DNA of 64,000 nt from Okeania sp. SIO2C9 (GCF_010672455.1 NZ_JAAHGO010000050.1:1-64000); one strand, 5' to 3'; counted from the first letter of the stretch, positions 47,221 through 56,342 are shown. Translations and numbers: made by a program. The notes: generated by a model from the sequence alone, not told the origin.

Positions 47221-50200
47221 TTATTCATTTTGTGGATCTATTCGCTTTGTAGATAACTTTCTGAGCATTGGAGGTGGCATATCTTTATGAACACGAGGTG
47301 TGTATTCGCGAATAGTCAAAGCACTTTGTAACATCGCCAATTCCTGCTTCAGTCGTTGACTATGCAGGAACTCAGCACTGTGTGCTTGAGCCTGAACGTC
47401 TTTAATATGTTGCTTCAGATTGAGGACTGGGATACCAAAACTATATTCAATTTGATACTCTGGATCCCTTATATTGTCAACCTCAACAAACATTTTCTCA
47501 TCATATTGAGAAGGCAAATAGTCTTTCAACTTTGATATATCTGCTCCTTTCGGTACAACAATCTTCCAATCAATTGAATCTACGATCAATGTATTGGTAA
47601 TATTGTCTTTGAAGACTTCTTTCAAATCCATTAGATGATAATAAGAGGCTGCTCTACCAGTTAAATGAGGATAGAATTTAAATCCAACCCCATCATCATC
47701 GAAGGCTGGCAAGAAAAGATTATAGAAATCTTTGATTTCTTTTCGATCTTTTCCTCCTTGATCAAGTTCCATGGGATTTGCCTTGATTTTTGTTTCTAAA
47801 TCTTCTGCCAACACTGAATAATGGGCAATGATATTCCAGAAATCTATCATACCCTCGCTTACCTTATCATCGGTTCCTGGCCAGGGTTTAGGATAATTAT
47901 TCTTTGTTGGATTATCCTTTTGAGCGAAAATATCTTTAAGCATAGCTTCGGTTAACTTGGTTTTCTTGAGTTCATCCCACTTAAGTCTTGTTAATTTCTT
48001 GGCAAATTCCTTATCACGAATAGTATTATTCTGCACCCTCTGTGAAATCTTCTTATAGCAGTCGTTAATCTTTGTTTCAACAGCAGCATTTTTCTGTTTA
48101 TTTATATAGCTTTCTGTAAAATTTTCGTTTAGCTTTTTCAGTAGAGTCATAAGCACATTTTTCTTATTATCTGAGTTATTCTGACCGTTATTCTGATCAT
48201 CCTTCTGGGAACCAATTAATGCGAGATAGTAACCACGCTTAAGGCGTTTTGCAATTTTATGCGGTGTATTTGCCTTACCTGCAAGGATTTCACGAATCAT
48301 TAAAATCTGTTCCTCAAGGTGGTATCCAAATTTCAAGATGGGGAGTTTTTGCCCAGATAATGTGTCGGTTACTTCCTCGATCTCCCAAGCACTATCCTTC
48401 TCCAGAGCGTGAAACTTTTCCCAATGATGCAGACATTCATAAGAGTCTCGACGAGGTATAGAAATATCGATAAGTTCTCCACGGAGAGTCCCAGAACCTT
48501 CTGGGGGGTCTTTTTGTTGGTTTACTGGTGGTTGTGCCGGTAGTGCTTGTTGTGCCGGTACTGGTTTTACATATTTATAACGAACTACCAAGCGATATAA
48601 ATAGAACTCAGCAATGGTTAAGGTTTTCTGCATACTAGCAAGCTGTTTTGGAGGTTTTGGAGGTTGTGGAGGTTGGTTGTTAATATTCTGCGGCGGGTTA
48701 TTCTGCTTCTTCGATTTCTTCGGCTTCGTCAAGTCCTTGAAATTCTGTGATATCTCATCTGGTGTCGATAGAGATAGATGCATTGGTGGGTTTTTTGCCG
48801 GTAGTGATTGTTGTATATTCTTGATTGGCGTGATTAGCGTGATTAGTTCCTTACTGGCTTCTTCCCATGAGGGTTTCTTTTTGTATTCATCTGTGTTTAC
48901 ATTTTTGTATTCATCTGTGTTTACATTTTTGTATTCATCTGTGTTTACATTTTTGTATTCATCTGTGTTTACATTTTTGTATTCATCTGTGTTTACATTT
49001 TTGTATTCATCTGTGTTTACATTTTTGTATTCATCTACATTGACATCTACAGTACCAACAGGATAGATGGATTCAAAGGTATCAGGCTTAGCCCGAAATT
49101 CTTGTGCCTGTTCATAATCTTTTGGTTGAGGGCGCATCCACTTCTCATACTCTTTAGCAGCAAAGAGGCGACGACTAATATCCAAGGGCTGCATAGGATG
49201 GAAAATTTCGCACATATGAGCCGATTTGCGATCTGCCTTAGAACTATGGCTAATTTTATGCCCTTTCTGTTGGATATCGTCTGGTAATGTTTTTTTTATC
49301 AGATCACCCATTCCTGGGTATAGACTAAACAACATATTACCTAGAATCAGAATTTCGTTGATTATTTCTTCAATTTTTTCTAGTGCCTGATACCAAACCT
49401 CGAAGTCTAGAATGGGGTTGATGATCAATTGAGTATCCCAATCACTACGGTTGGGATATGCATCTTTGTTTGTAATTTCCTTATTATCAAAGAGTAGGCC
49501 AAGTGACGTACCACCTTTGACAAAGAACTTAACATCTTCACCAGTCAATTCATCACCAGAGTCTAATTCAATCTTCATGTTCTTGAGACGATCATTCAAT
49601 TCTTTTATGCAAAAACAGTTAAGAATATAAACTATATCCTCGTAATTCAATTTATTAGTTAAAAGATCATTAATCTTAGTTTGCAGATCTGTTCTGGCAC
49701 TCATTGCCGTTGAAATACCAGGAAATTCTTGGGCTTTTGCTAACGAATGAGTTAAGTTCTCTTCTTCATATTCAAAAGTATTTGTGTATGGTTTATGCTG
49801 ATCTGATCTTTGTGAATTGGATAATTCTGCTATTTTGGATGAAGATTTGCTCTCCTCATCCAAAATACGATCTAACTCATCAAACCTCTGCTCCAATGAT
49901 AAATCCACAGTTCCCTGGTCAAAATCAGTAGCATGAGCCATATTCTTACCCATTTGGTCAAAAACAGCATGGGAACGGGACATAGGTACAGGTTCCGGCT
50001 CTACTTGCTTCTGAGGCGGAATAGCAGTTTCTCCCTTATCAAAAATATCGTGAGGATGAGGTGTAGGTGCTACTTTTGCTTCTGTTTTTGCTGGTGGTGA
50101 AGTAGAAACTACCTGTTTTTGTTCAGCATCATAGGTTTTCTCCCCATTGAGAATCGCCTGTAAATCCGCAGCAAACTCTTGTGCATCCGATAACCCTTCT

Positions 50201-50655
50201 TGAGGAGGACTTGGCTCAACCTTAGTCGCCTGAACTGGCTGTACCTTCTGTTTTGAGGTAACTTTCCCCGTTGCTTGAACGGGTTGTACCTCTACAGATT
50301 TTACAGGAGTTTTTCGTTGTGGTGTAACTGGTTTACTAACAGGTGTAACATCCCGATCTACCTCAAAACCTTCCACTTCAAAAGGCAAACTCTCATCCTC
50401 TAACTCTGAAGCGAAGGAATTAGACTTAGAAAATGACCTCGCTGCTGGAGTAGCAGTGGGATAAGCATCACCATTGTACTGTAATTGAATCCCCTCATCA
50501 AAATCAAACGCTCGTGCTTCCTGTCGTGGGCGTTTCCGTTTCTTAGGCGAAGGTTGATGAGATTGTTGTTCGGAGGTATTCTTACCAAGAAGTCCTTGTT
50601 CTAGGGCAAACAGGCTATTGTCTTGTTTATTGTCTTGTTTGTTGTTGTTTTCCAT
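47221..50655 (-). CDS. Large effector-like protein with shared N-terminal tag and nucleotidyltransferase-like core
   Basis: 1144 residues, no signal peptide. Residues 13-23 are NSLFALEQGLL, 38-46 a Lys/Arg stretch, 50-70 FDFDEGIQLQYN..YPTATP, 229-250 HAVFDQMGKNMAHATDFDQGT, all shared with the 613-aa protein at 51641. After a Pro/Gln-rich linker, residues about 318-470 begin a nucleotidyltransferase-like fold: FFVKGGTSLGLLF (GGTS 381-384) and RSDWDTQLI (D405, D407). A third acidic strand GELIDISIPRRDSYE has D730. Between them lie six VNTDEYK repeats (about 546-592) and a Pro/Gln stretch. A later FGIPVLNLKQHIKDVQ fits an NTase C-terminal helix. I infer a nucleotidyltransferase-type toxin or modifying enzyme carried by an address tag. 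The core match is by pattern only. Confidence 0.75.
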   Translation of the reverse strand: MENNNKQDNKQDNSLFALEQGLLGKNTSEQQSHQPSPKKRKRPRQEARAFDFDEGIQLQYNGDAYPTATPAARSFSKSNSFASELEDESLPFEVEGFEVDRDVTPVSKPVTPQRKTPVKSVEVQPVQATGKVTSKQKVQPVQATKVEPSPPQEGLSDAQEFAADLQAILNGEKTYDAEQKQVVSTSPPAKTEAKVAPTPHPHDIFDKGETAIPPQKQVEPEPVPMSRSHAVFDQMGKNMAHATDFDQGTVDLSLEQRFDELDRILDEESKSSSKIAELSNSQRSDQHKPYTNTFEYEEENLTHSLAKAQEFPGISTAMSARTDLQTKINDLLTNKLNYEDIVYILNCFCIKELNDRLKNMKIELDSGDELTGEDVKFFVKGGTSLGLLFDNKEITNKDAYPNRSDWDTQLIINPILDFEVWYQALEKIEEIINEILILGNMLFSLYPGMGDLIKKTLPDDIQQKGHKISHSSKADRKSAHMCEIFHPMQPLDISRRLFAAKEYEKWMRPQPKDYEQAQEFRAKPDTFESIYPVGTVDVNVDEYKNVNTDEYKNVNTDEYKNVNTDEYKNVNTDEYKNVNTDEYKNVNTDEYKKKPSWEEASKELITLITPIKNIQQSLPAKNPPMHLSLSTPDEISQNFKDLTKPKKSKKQNNPPQNINNQPPQPPKPPKQLASMQKTLTIAEFYLYRLVVRYKYVKPVPAQQALPAQPPVNQQKDPPEGSGTLRGELIDISIPRRDSYECLHHWEKFHALEKDSAWEIEEVTDTLSGQKLPILKFGYHLEEQILMIREILAGKANTPHKIAKRLKRGYYLALIGSQKDDQNNGQNNSDNKKNVLMTLLKKLNENFTESYINKQKNAAVETKINDCYKKISQRVQNNTIRDKEFAKKLTRLKWDELKKTKLTEAMLKDIFAQKDNPTKNNYPKPWPGTDDKVSEGMIDFWNIIAHYSVLAEDLETKIKANPMELDQGGKDRKEIKDFYNLFLPAFDDDGVGFKFYPHLTGRAASYYHLMDLKEVFKDNITNTLIVDSIDWKIVVPKGADISKLKDYLPSQYDEKMFVEVDNIRDPEYQIEYSFGIPVLNLKQHIKDVQAQAHSAEFLHSQRLKQELAMLQSALTIREYTPRVHKDMPPPMLRKLSTKRIDPQNE
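48890..49043 (-). repeat. 24-bp in-frame tandem repeat (VNTDEYKN)
   Basis: Six or seven copies of a 24-bp unit (CATCTGTGTTTACATTTTTG plus TATT on the plus strand), encoding VNTDEYKN inside the 1144-aa gene. Copies are almost identical in DNA, so recent expansion is likely. Confidence 0.9.
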
Positions 50656-51070
50656 TGTTAATTACCTATTTTTAAATGATTGAGTGAGTAAATTGGCTTT
50701 CCTGAATTAAGATAGAGCAGATACCAAGTATAGGACTTACGCAGAATGATGTAATTCTGTCATTGCGAGGGACAGCGTTTGCGGAGCAGTCCGTAAGGAA
50801 AGCAATCTCAAACGTCGAAATTGTGTTCCTAATGCGTAATATCATGTTCCCCCGGAGGGGGAGCTACGCTAACGGATAATTACTTATAATAAAGTTTTTG
50901 TTTGTAGTTGGGCTTTAGCCCTTACAATGCTTAGTATTAGGACTAAAGTCCAACTACGAGCCTAATTATAACTGTTCTACCGAACATGATATAAGTCCTG
51001 ATATATTAACAATCTTTGGCGGGCGATCCAAAAACTATGTCCAGGGGTTCATAGTTTGATTCAGTAACAC
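50656..51070. repeat. Gap with repeat ends
   Basis: TAGGACTTACGCAGAATG (50731), TGTCATTGCGAGGGAC .. GGAAAGCAATCTC (50757-50805), ATATCATGTTC (50841) with inverted ACCGAACATGATATAA (50980-50994). No gene is seen. Confidence 0.55.
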
Positions 51071-51633
51071 TTGAGATTGCTTCTTTGCGCTGCGCTCCAC
51101 TCGCAATGACATTGTAATTAGGTTTGGGCGCTTGAGGTCAAACTCTGAGATTGCTTCTTTGCGCTGCGCTCCACTCGCAATGACATTGTAGTTAGGTTTG
51201 GGTGCTTAAGCTCAAACTCTGAGATTGCTTCTTTCCACTCCGCTCCACTCGCAATGACATTGTAGTTAGGTTTGGGTGCTTAAGCTCAAACTCTGAGATT
51301 GCTTCTTTCCACTCCGCTCCACTCGCAATGACATTGTAGTTAGGTTTGGGTGCTTAAGCTCAAACTCTGAGATTGCTTCTTTCCACTCCGCTCCACTCGC
51401 AATGACATTGTAGTTAGGTTTGAGTGCTTGAGGTCAAATCCTGAGATTGCTTCTTTGCCCTGCGCTCCACTCGCAATGACATTGTAGTTAGGTTTGAGTG
51501 CTTGAGGTCAAACCCTGAGATTGCTTCTTTCCACTCCGCTCCACTCGCAATGACATTGTAGTTAGGTTTGAGTGCTTAAGGTCAAAACTCTGAGATTGCT
51601 TCTTTCCACTCCGCTCCACTCGCAATGACATTA
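51071..51633. repeat. 74-bp minisatellite, eight units
   Basis: GAGATTGCTTCTTT begins at 51073, 51147, 51221, 51295, 51369, 51443, 51517 and 51592. Each unit is half of the palindrome at 46405 (GAGATTGCTTC .. CACTCGCAATGACA) plus TTGTAGTTAGGTTTGGGTGC. It lies between the two tagged effector-like genes and holds no frame. Confidence 0.9.
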
Positions 51634-51640
51634 GCAATTT

Positions 51641-53482
51641 TTAGCTAGTATCATTCTGTGGGGGATGAGAAGGGTTTTCATTCAGGTTTTCCTCATTGTG
51701 GTTCTGTGGTAAAAGTCGAGCAATTACAGAATTAGCACTGGTTGAAATTAAATGATCATTCTGAAAATCCTGAACTGCTACAGATAAAGAATAGCTATTT
51801 TCTCTAATGAGTTTATGATTAGCCATTTCCGTAAATTTTTCTTGACTGGGTTTCAAAGTATCTACTGAAGTTGGTTCTACAATAGAATTAGATTGCTGAT
51901 TCGATAATATCACAGATGAAATCTCATCGGTGACATGATTTCCATTGACATCAATCACTTCGACTTTTCTCCTTTGTTGTTGTTCATTAGAATCAGACAT
52001 ATCAGATAAGCTCAATTTGAAACTATTTTCTGGTCTAAAATGAATATCGGTACGACGCAGAAAGTTAACTAACCAACTAATTAAGGAAATAAAATTTATG
52101 CCTGTTCGGAAGAATACAGCATTCATTTTAAAGTAAAATTCTACTAAGGTATTGAGGTCGAATTTGGTCTCTAATAATTTAGATGTTGGAGAAATGGTAG
52201 GATTTTCCACTTTTATATCAGTTGCTGGAATTGCAGTATTGGCAATAGTTGAAATTAAATTAGATTCCCCTAACTCCTGAACTTCTGAAACATCTGAACT
52301 CCTGAACTCCTGCTCCAACTCCTGAACTTCTGAAATATCTGAACTCCTGAACTGCTCTTCCAAAGTCTGGTCAAATTCATCAAATAGTTTTTCTAACTCT
52401 AAATCTTCTTGTGTTTGGGAAACAGAATTACCCTGATTAATTTGTTCCTCTTCGTCTAAAGTACGGTCAAATTCATCAAAAAGTTTTTCTAGTTCAATTG
52501 TACCAAAGTCGAAAGCAGTAGCATAAGCCATATTTTTGCCCATCCGATCGAAAATAGCATGGGGGTTGGGGCGATCGCTTTTCTTTTCTACTGGAGGAGA
52601 TACTGATGTAGGATTTGTTTCTGGTTGATTATTATTAAGTTCATCCAGAATAGCCAGAATATCTTCTTTTTCCAGAGGCTCGAATTTTGTCTCACTTTCA
52701 GGTGTTAATTCAGTAGCTTCAGATAAAGACTTTTCACTTTCTTGAGTTATATCTGCTGAAATTTCCAACTCAGAAACCACCTTTTCTGCTACAGGAGGTA
52801 ACTCTGGTTCAGAAATTTCCACCTCTAATTTATCAACTTCCCATATTTCTTCTGGGACAGAAACTGCTGTTTTTGAGGGTGTAGAAATTGGGAAAACTTC
52901 ATTCTTTTCTGCTACAGGAGGTAACTCTGGTTCAGAAATTTCAACCTCTAATTTATCAACTTCCCATATTTCTTCTGGGACAGAAACTGCTGTTTTTAGA
53001 GGTGTAGAAATTGGGAAAACTTCATTATTATATTGCAGTTCAATAGGTTCACCTGTGTCAAAAATTTGAGATTTAATCCAACTACGTTTTGATTTCAGTT
53101 TTTGTTTTTTGGGTTGAGGTTTTTGTCCTAAAAGTTCTTGTTCCAGTGCTAATAGTCGATTATTACTAGGAGAAGTTACAGCCTTTACACCACTTAAATC
53201 ATTTTCCTTGAACTCCTGAACTCCTGGAATTCCCCGAACTCTTTTTAAAAGTTCTTTTTCTAATTCTAGTAGTCGATTATTTGTGTGTCGTTTTTTACAG
53301 GAATTAGGCAATTCACTTGATTTTGTCCCTCTATTCCCATTACTAGCCATGATAGTTTTGTCTTTCCTAACATCGGCCATATCCAGCCTACCTTGACCCA
53401 TCTTAGCCAATCGCTTCTTTTCTAGCAACTCTTGTTCAAGTGCCAGTAAACGATTGTTACTAGGTGGTTGGTAATTAGGCAT
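51641..53482 (-). CDS. Tagged low-complexity protein with triple LLALEQ motif
   Basis: 613 residues, very acidic and probably disordered, no signal peptide. The motif L-L-[AE]-L-E occurs three times, each after NNR: residues 9-20 (NNRLLALEQELL), 68-79 (NNRLLELEKELL) and 107-118 (NNRLLALEQELL), the last followed by a basic KPQPKKQKLKSKRS. Then FDTGEPIELQYNNEVFPIST (141-160). A 41-residue block (153-193) is duplicated at 194-234. PHAIFDRMGKNMAYATAFDF then GT lies at 307-328, and two LEKLFDEFD segments near 331 and 363. A short hydrophobic stretch (FRTGINFISLISWLVNFL) lies near 456-473. No catalytic motif is seen. It may be a tagged adaptor or a decayed effector. Confidence 0.7.
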   Translation of the reverse strand: MPNYQPPSNNRLLALEQELLEKKRLAKMGQGRLDMADVRKDKTIMASNGNRGTKSSELPNSCKKRHTNNRLLELEKELLKRVRGIPGVQEFKENDLSGVKAVTSPSNNRLLALEQELLGQKPQPKKQKLKSKRSWIKSQIFDTGEPIELQYNNEVFPISTPLKTAVSVPEEIWEVDKLEVEISEPELPPVAEKNEVFPISTPSKTAVSVPEEIWEVDKLEVEISEPELPPVAEKVVSELEISADITQESEKSLSEATELTPESETKFEPLEKEDILAILDELNNNQPETNPTSVSPPVEKKSDRPNPHAIFDRMGKNMAYATAFDFGTIELEKLFDEFDRTLDEEEQINQGNSVSQTQEDLELEKLFDEFDQTLEEQFRSSDISEVQELEQEFRSSDVSEVQELGESNLISTIANTAIPATDIKVENPTISPTSKLLETKFDLNTLVEFYFKMNAVFFRTGINFISLISWLVNFLRRTDIHFRPENSFKLSLSDMSDSNEQQQRRKVEVIDVNGNHVTDEISSVILSNQQSNSIVEPTSVDTLKPSQEKFTEMANHKLIRENSYSLSVAVQDFQNDHLISTSANSVIARLLPQNHNEENLNENPSHPPQNDTS

Positions 53483-53868
53483 TTTTTTTGTTAGGAGTTA
53501 TAGGGAGTTAGGGGAAGTTCTAGGGAGTTCAGGAGTTCGAGGGAGTTCAGGAGTTCGAGGGAGTTCTAGGGAGTTCTGGGAAGTTCTAGGGAGTTCAGGA
53601 ATTCGAGGGAGTTCGAGGGAGTTCTGGGAAGTTCTAGGGAGTTCAGGAGTTAGAATTGAGAATAGATTTTGCATTTTTTGTTAGGAGTTCTGGGAAATTA
53701 TAGGGAGTTAGGGGAAGTTCTAGGGAGTTCAGGAGTTAGAATTGAGAATAGATAACGTTCATATGCCCTTGACAAGCTAGGTACCTTTTGTTATTATCAA
53801 TGTCAACACAGGGGGAGGACATCACCTCTGTCTAAACAGCGGTCAGGGTTTCCCAGACTGAATAATCC
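53483..53868. repeat. GGGAGTTCAGGAGTTC satellite
   Basis: About 53500-53760 is made of GGGAGTTCTAGGGAGTTCAG-like units. 53815-53868 reads CACCTCTGTCTAAACAGCGG and holds nothing recognised. Confidence 0.7.
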
Positions 53869-54081
53869 CTATTGTTCCCGTAAGGGCAACGTCGGGAGTA
53901 TGTCAAATCCTTCTGCTATATTAGCAAGAATAGAAAATGCTGCACGTCTCAATTGGGAAGTTAATCCATACATTTCTGATTTAGGAAAATTACTACTAAA
54001 ATTATAAATATTCAAAACAAACTGGTGAGCTTTTGGCCAAACAATCAAATCTTGAAAACTTTTCGCCGGTTCTCTATTCAT
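53869..54081 (-). pseudogene. Four-helix-bundle protein (TIGR02436 type), truncated
   Basis: Seventy codons: NREPAKSFQDLIVWPKAHQF, VLNIYNFSSNFPKSEMYGLT, SQLRRAAFSILANIAEGF. That is the first half of the S23-like four-helix-bundle family. After AEGF the sequence becomes GGGAGTATGTC repeat (also at 46727), and the frame ends. Full members have about 115-120 residues, so this copy has lost helices 3 and 4. Confidence 0.7.
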
Positions 54082-54099
54082 GTTTCCATTCCTTAAAAT

Positions 54100-54218
54100 T
54101 CTAAACTCCTGAACTCCCCTGAACTCCTGAACTCCCCTGAACTCCTGAACTCCCCTGAACTCCTGAACTCCCCTAAACTCCTGAACTCCCCTGAACTCCT
54201 GAACTCCCCTGAACTCCT
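54100..54218. repeat. GAACTCCTGAACTCCCCT satellite
   Basis: About seven units of CTGAACTCCTGAACTCCC between the four-helix-bundle remnant and the 249-aa gene. Confidence 0.8.
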
Positions 54219-54968
54219 CTAATTCTTCAAATTCATTGTGACAATGGCATAAGGATCGAGAGCCACTTTTAACTGTCTTGATGTCCCTTGAATTTGGTCT
54301 TCATTGACTTGGATTTGCAATTCATTTTTATTTGCCGATACTACCTCCACGTTTTCGTCATTGATAACTGCTACAGGGAAATCTTCCAGGGAAGAAGCGA
54401 TCGCTAAATTATCCCCCTTCAGAGTTAAAATGGCTTTACCAGGGACAGATTTTGCTACACTAATTTTGGACACTTTGGGAGCTCGCTTTCTGCGGCGAGA
54501 CTGATTAATCATATCAGCCAAGTTCTTATAGTCTATTTGTTGATCGGTGACTTTTTCTAGATCGACTTTACGATCTTCTACTGTTCGTCGCAAGTCTTCA
54601 GCTGATTTGATACCCAGTTTTTTTAGTTCTTTCCGTGCGGGTTCTGGCAAATCAGTTTCTTCGATAGAAATATCATCATGAGTAAGGGGTTCTTTGGTGA
54701 CTTCTCGAATTTGATGGTCTCGAATAGAACCTAGTTGTAATGATACTTTCGATGCTCCTGTGTCCCCTGGTTTAGCGGTGGTAAAGCGGACGGTATCCCC
54801 GTCATATTCTGGAAAGATTTGTAAGTCCAGGGCTACATCTTTAACAGTGTAGGTTAATTTTCGATTCAACCCCTTGACAGAAAGAGTATCTTGTGCTTTA
54901 TCCAACTCAAAGATCAGGGAGTTGAGGAAGGATTCTAAATTCCAGGGACGGTTGCTTTTGGTGACCAT
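54219..54968 (-). CDS. Hypothetical protein: trypco2-like start, HhH-like middle, TIG-like end
   Basis: A 249-residue protein. Residues about 8-95 (LESFLNSLIFELDKAQDTLS, TYTVKDVALDLQIFPEYDGD, SKVSLQLGSI) have the order of helix plus paired strands seen in trypsin-co-occurring domain 2. Residues about 108-165 (LPEPARKELKKLGIKSAEDL .. RRTVEDRK) resemble a helix-hairpin-helix or DUF4332 unit. Residues about 170-249 (APKVSKISVAKSVPGKAILT, LKGDNLA, VVSANKNELQIQV) look like an IPT/TIG beta-sandwich. These are pattern-level calls. No signal peptide or membrane span. Sits in the cluster between four-helix-bundle genes. Role unknown; probably a structural or adaptor part. Confidence 0.65.
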   Translation of the reverse strand: MVTKSNRPWNLESFLNSLIFELDKAQDTLSVKGLNRKLTYTVKDVALDLQIFPEYDGDTVRFTTAKPGDTGASKVSLQLGSIRDHQIREVTKEPLTHDDISIEETDLPEPARKELKKLGIKSAEDLRRTVEDRKVDLEKVTDQQIDYKNLADMINQSRRRKRAPKVSKISVAKSVPGKAILTLKGDNLAIASSLEDFPVAVINDENVEVVSANKNELQIQVNEDQIQGTSRQLKVALDPYAIVTMNLKN

Positions 54969-54974
54969 TGTTTT

Positions 54975-55447
54975 TTGAGTAATGAGTAATGAGTAATGAG
55001 TAATAAGTAATGAGGAATGAGGAATGAGTAATGAGTAATGAGTAATGAGTAATGAGTAATGGGTTTTGAGTAATGAGTAATGAGTAATAAGTAATGAGGA
55101 ATGAGGAATGAGTAATGGGTTTTGAGTAATGGGTTTTGAGTAATGAGTAATGAGGAATGAGGAATGAGTAATGGGTTTTGAGTAATGGGTTTTGAGTAAT
55201 GAGTAATGAGTAATAAGTAATGAGGAATGAGGAATGAGTAATGGGTTTTGAGTAATGGGTTTTGAGTAATGAGTTTTGAGTAATAAGTAATGAGTAATGG
55301 GTTTTGAGTAATGGGTTTTGAGTAATGGGTTTTGAGTAATGGGTTTTGAGTAATGAGTAATGAGTAATAAGTAATGAGGAATGAGGAATGAGTAATGGGT
55401 TTTGAGTAATGGGTTTTGAGTAATGAGTTTTGAGTAATGGGTTTTGA
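54975..55447. repeat. GAGTAATGAG / GGGTTTTGAG satellite, left arm
   Basis: About 470 bp of TGAGTAATGAGTAATGAG, TAATGGGTTTTGAGTAATGG and GAGGAATGAG units. The unit carries stop codons in several frames and ATG triplets. The opposite-strand form of the same unit fills 55828-56068. Confidence 0.9.
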
Positions 55448-55449
55448 GT

Positions 55450-55824
55450 TTAAGTGGATTCTTTTTCTTTTAATTTATTTATTGAGGCTGTTAGTATTTT
55501 AATAATTCTTTCATTTTCTTCTATCATATTTTGAAATCTAGATTTTGATACTATCTCGGATTTAATCATAATTTTTATCCAGTAAAGAGTTTCATTGGCT
55601 TCTTTTAAAGCTATAGAATATTTATTGATCAAATCTTTGGTTGATTGTGCATATTTAGCTTCCGAACAGTTTGCACCGATTGAGGTTCCGCTCCTCAAAA
55701 ATTGTTTAGACAAAACCTTACCAGCATCATCAAAATGTCTTTTGTTTAGCTCAGAATATGCCTTGACAACTCTGGTGGCAAAGTTTTCTGTTCTTTCTTG
55801 AATACTAATATTTACATTACTCAT
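55450..55824 (-). CDS. Four-helix-bundle protein (TIGR02436/S23-like)
   Basis: A 124-residue all-helical protein: NISIQERTENFATRVVKAYS, FLRSGTSIGANCSEAKYAQS, KYSIALKEANETLYWIKIMI and ENERIIKILTASINKLKEK. The RSGTSIGANCSEA block is the family mark. Members occur alone or inside 23S rRNA intervening sequences, and as neighbours of unrelated genes. No function is proved. It sits between two opposite-orientation satellite arrays, so it lies within a giant imperfect inverted repeat. ATG follows a G-rich GGGGGGATG-like site. Confidence 0.85.
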   Translation of the reverse strand: MSNVNISIQERTENFATRVVKAYSELNKRHFDDAGKVLSKQFLRSGTSIGANCSEAKYAQSTKDLINKYSIALKEANETLYWIKIMIKSEIVSKSRFQNMIEENERIIKILTASINKLKEKEST

Positions 55825-55827
55825 CCC

Positions 55828-56068
55828 CCCTAACTCCTAACTCCTAACTCATTACTTATTACTCCTAACTCCTAACTCCTAACTCCTAACTCATTACTCA
55901 TTACTCATTCCTCATTCCTCATTCCTCCTAACTCCTAACTCATTACTCATTACTCATTACTCATTCCTCATTCCTCATTCCTCATTACTTATTACTTATT
56001 ACTCATTACTTATTACTTATTACTCATTCCTCATTACTTATTACTCATTACTCATTACTCATTACTCA
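55828..56068. repeat. CATTACTCATTCCTC satellite, right arm
   Basis: About 240 bp of CTCCTAACTCATTACTC, CATTCCTCATTCC and TTATTACTTATTAC units, inverted relative to the left arm. Its last copies also encode the ELSNE end of the next gene. Confidence 0.9.
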
Positions 56069-56342
56069 ATTCCACCGTAATTTTCATCTGATGAAATACT
56101 GGCATAATTGTAGTCTCGGTGCTTTGGGTAGGTGCATTACTTTTAAGAGTTGTTTTTCCATCATCCTCCACTAAGACTTTAATTTCTACTGGCATCTCAA
56201 CTTTGACTTTCTCAATGATCATGGCTTGATTAGAAAAGGGATCTTCAAGGGGTTCGCCGTAGTCAACCAGTTGTTGTACCATGTCGGCGAAGGGGATGAG
56301 AATTTCATTTTCTTCTAATTCAGATTCATTAAAATCAGTCAT
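56055..56342 (-). CDS. Small acidic hypothetical cluster protein
   Basis: From the ATG at 56342 (GGAGGAG eight bases upstream) a 95-residue protein: MTDFNESELEENEILIPFAD, MVQQLVDYGEPLEDPFSNQA, MIIEKVKVEMPVEIKVLVED, TIMPVFHQMKITVELSNE. The acidic N-terminus is followed by a small beta-rich part. The last three codons come from the GAGTAATGAG satellite. A partial second copy of its 5' end is just upstream (56407-56523). There is no recognised family. Its place in the one-way cluster suggests a small structural or chaperone part. Confidence 0.65.
   Translation of the reverse strand: MTDFNESELEENEILIPFADMVQQLVDYGEPLEDPFSNQAMIIEKVKVEMPVEIKVLVEDDGKTTLKSNAPTQSTETTIMPVFHQMKITVELSNE

Noticed and set aside
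48614-49066. Plus-strand frame rich in FLYSSVFT repeats
   Set aside because: Exact antisense of the VNTDEYKN repeat in the minus-strand 1144-aa gene.
51071-51633. Eight regularly spaced units considered as a CRISPR array
   Set aside because: The whole 74-bp unit is repeated with no variable spacers and no cas genes are present. The same holds for the 64- and 65-bp arrays.
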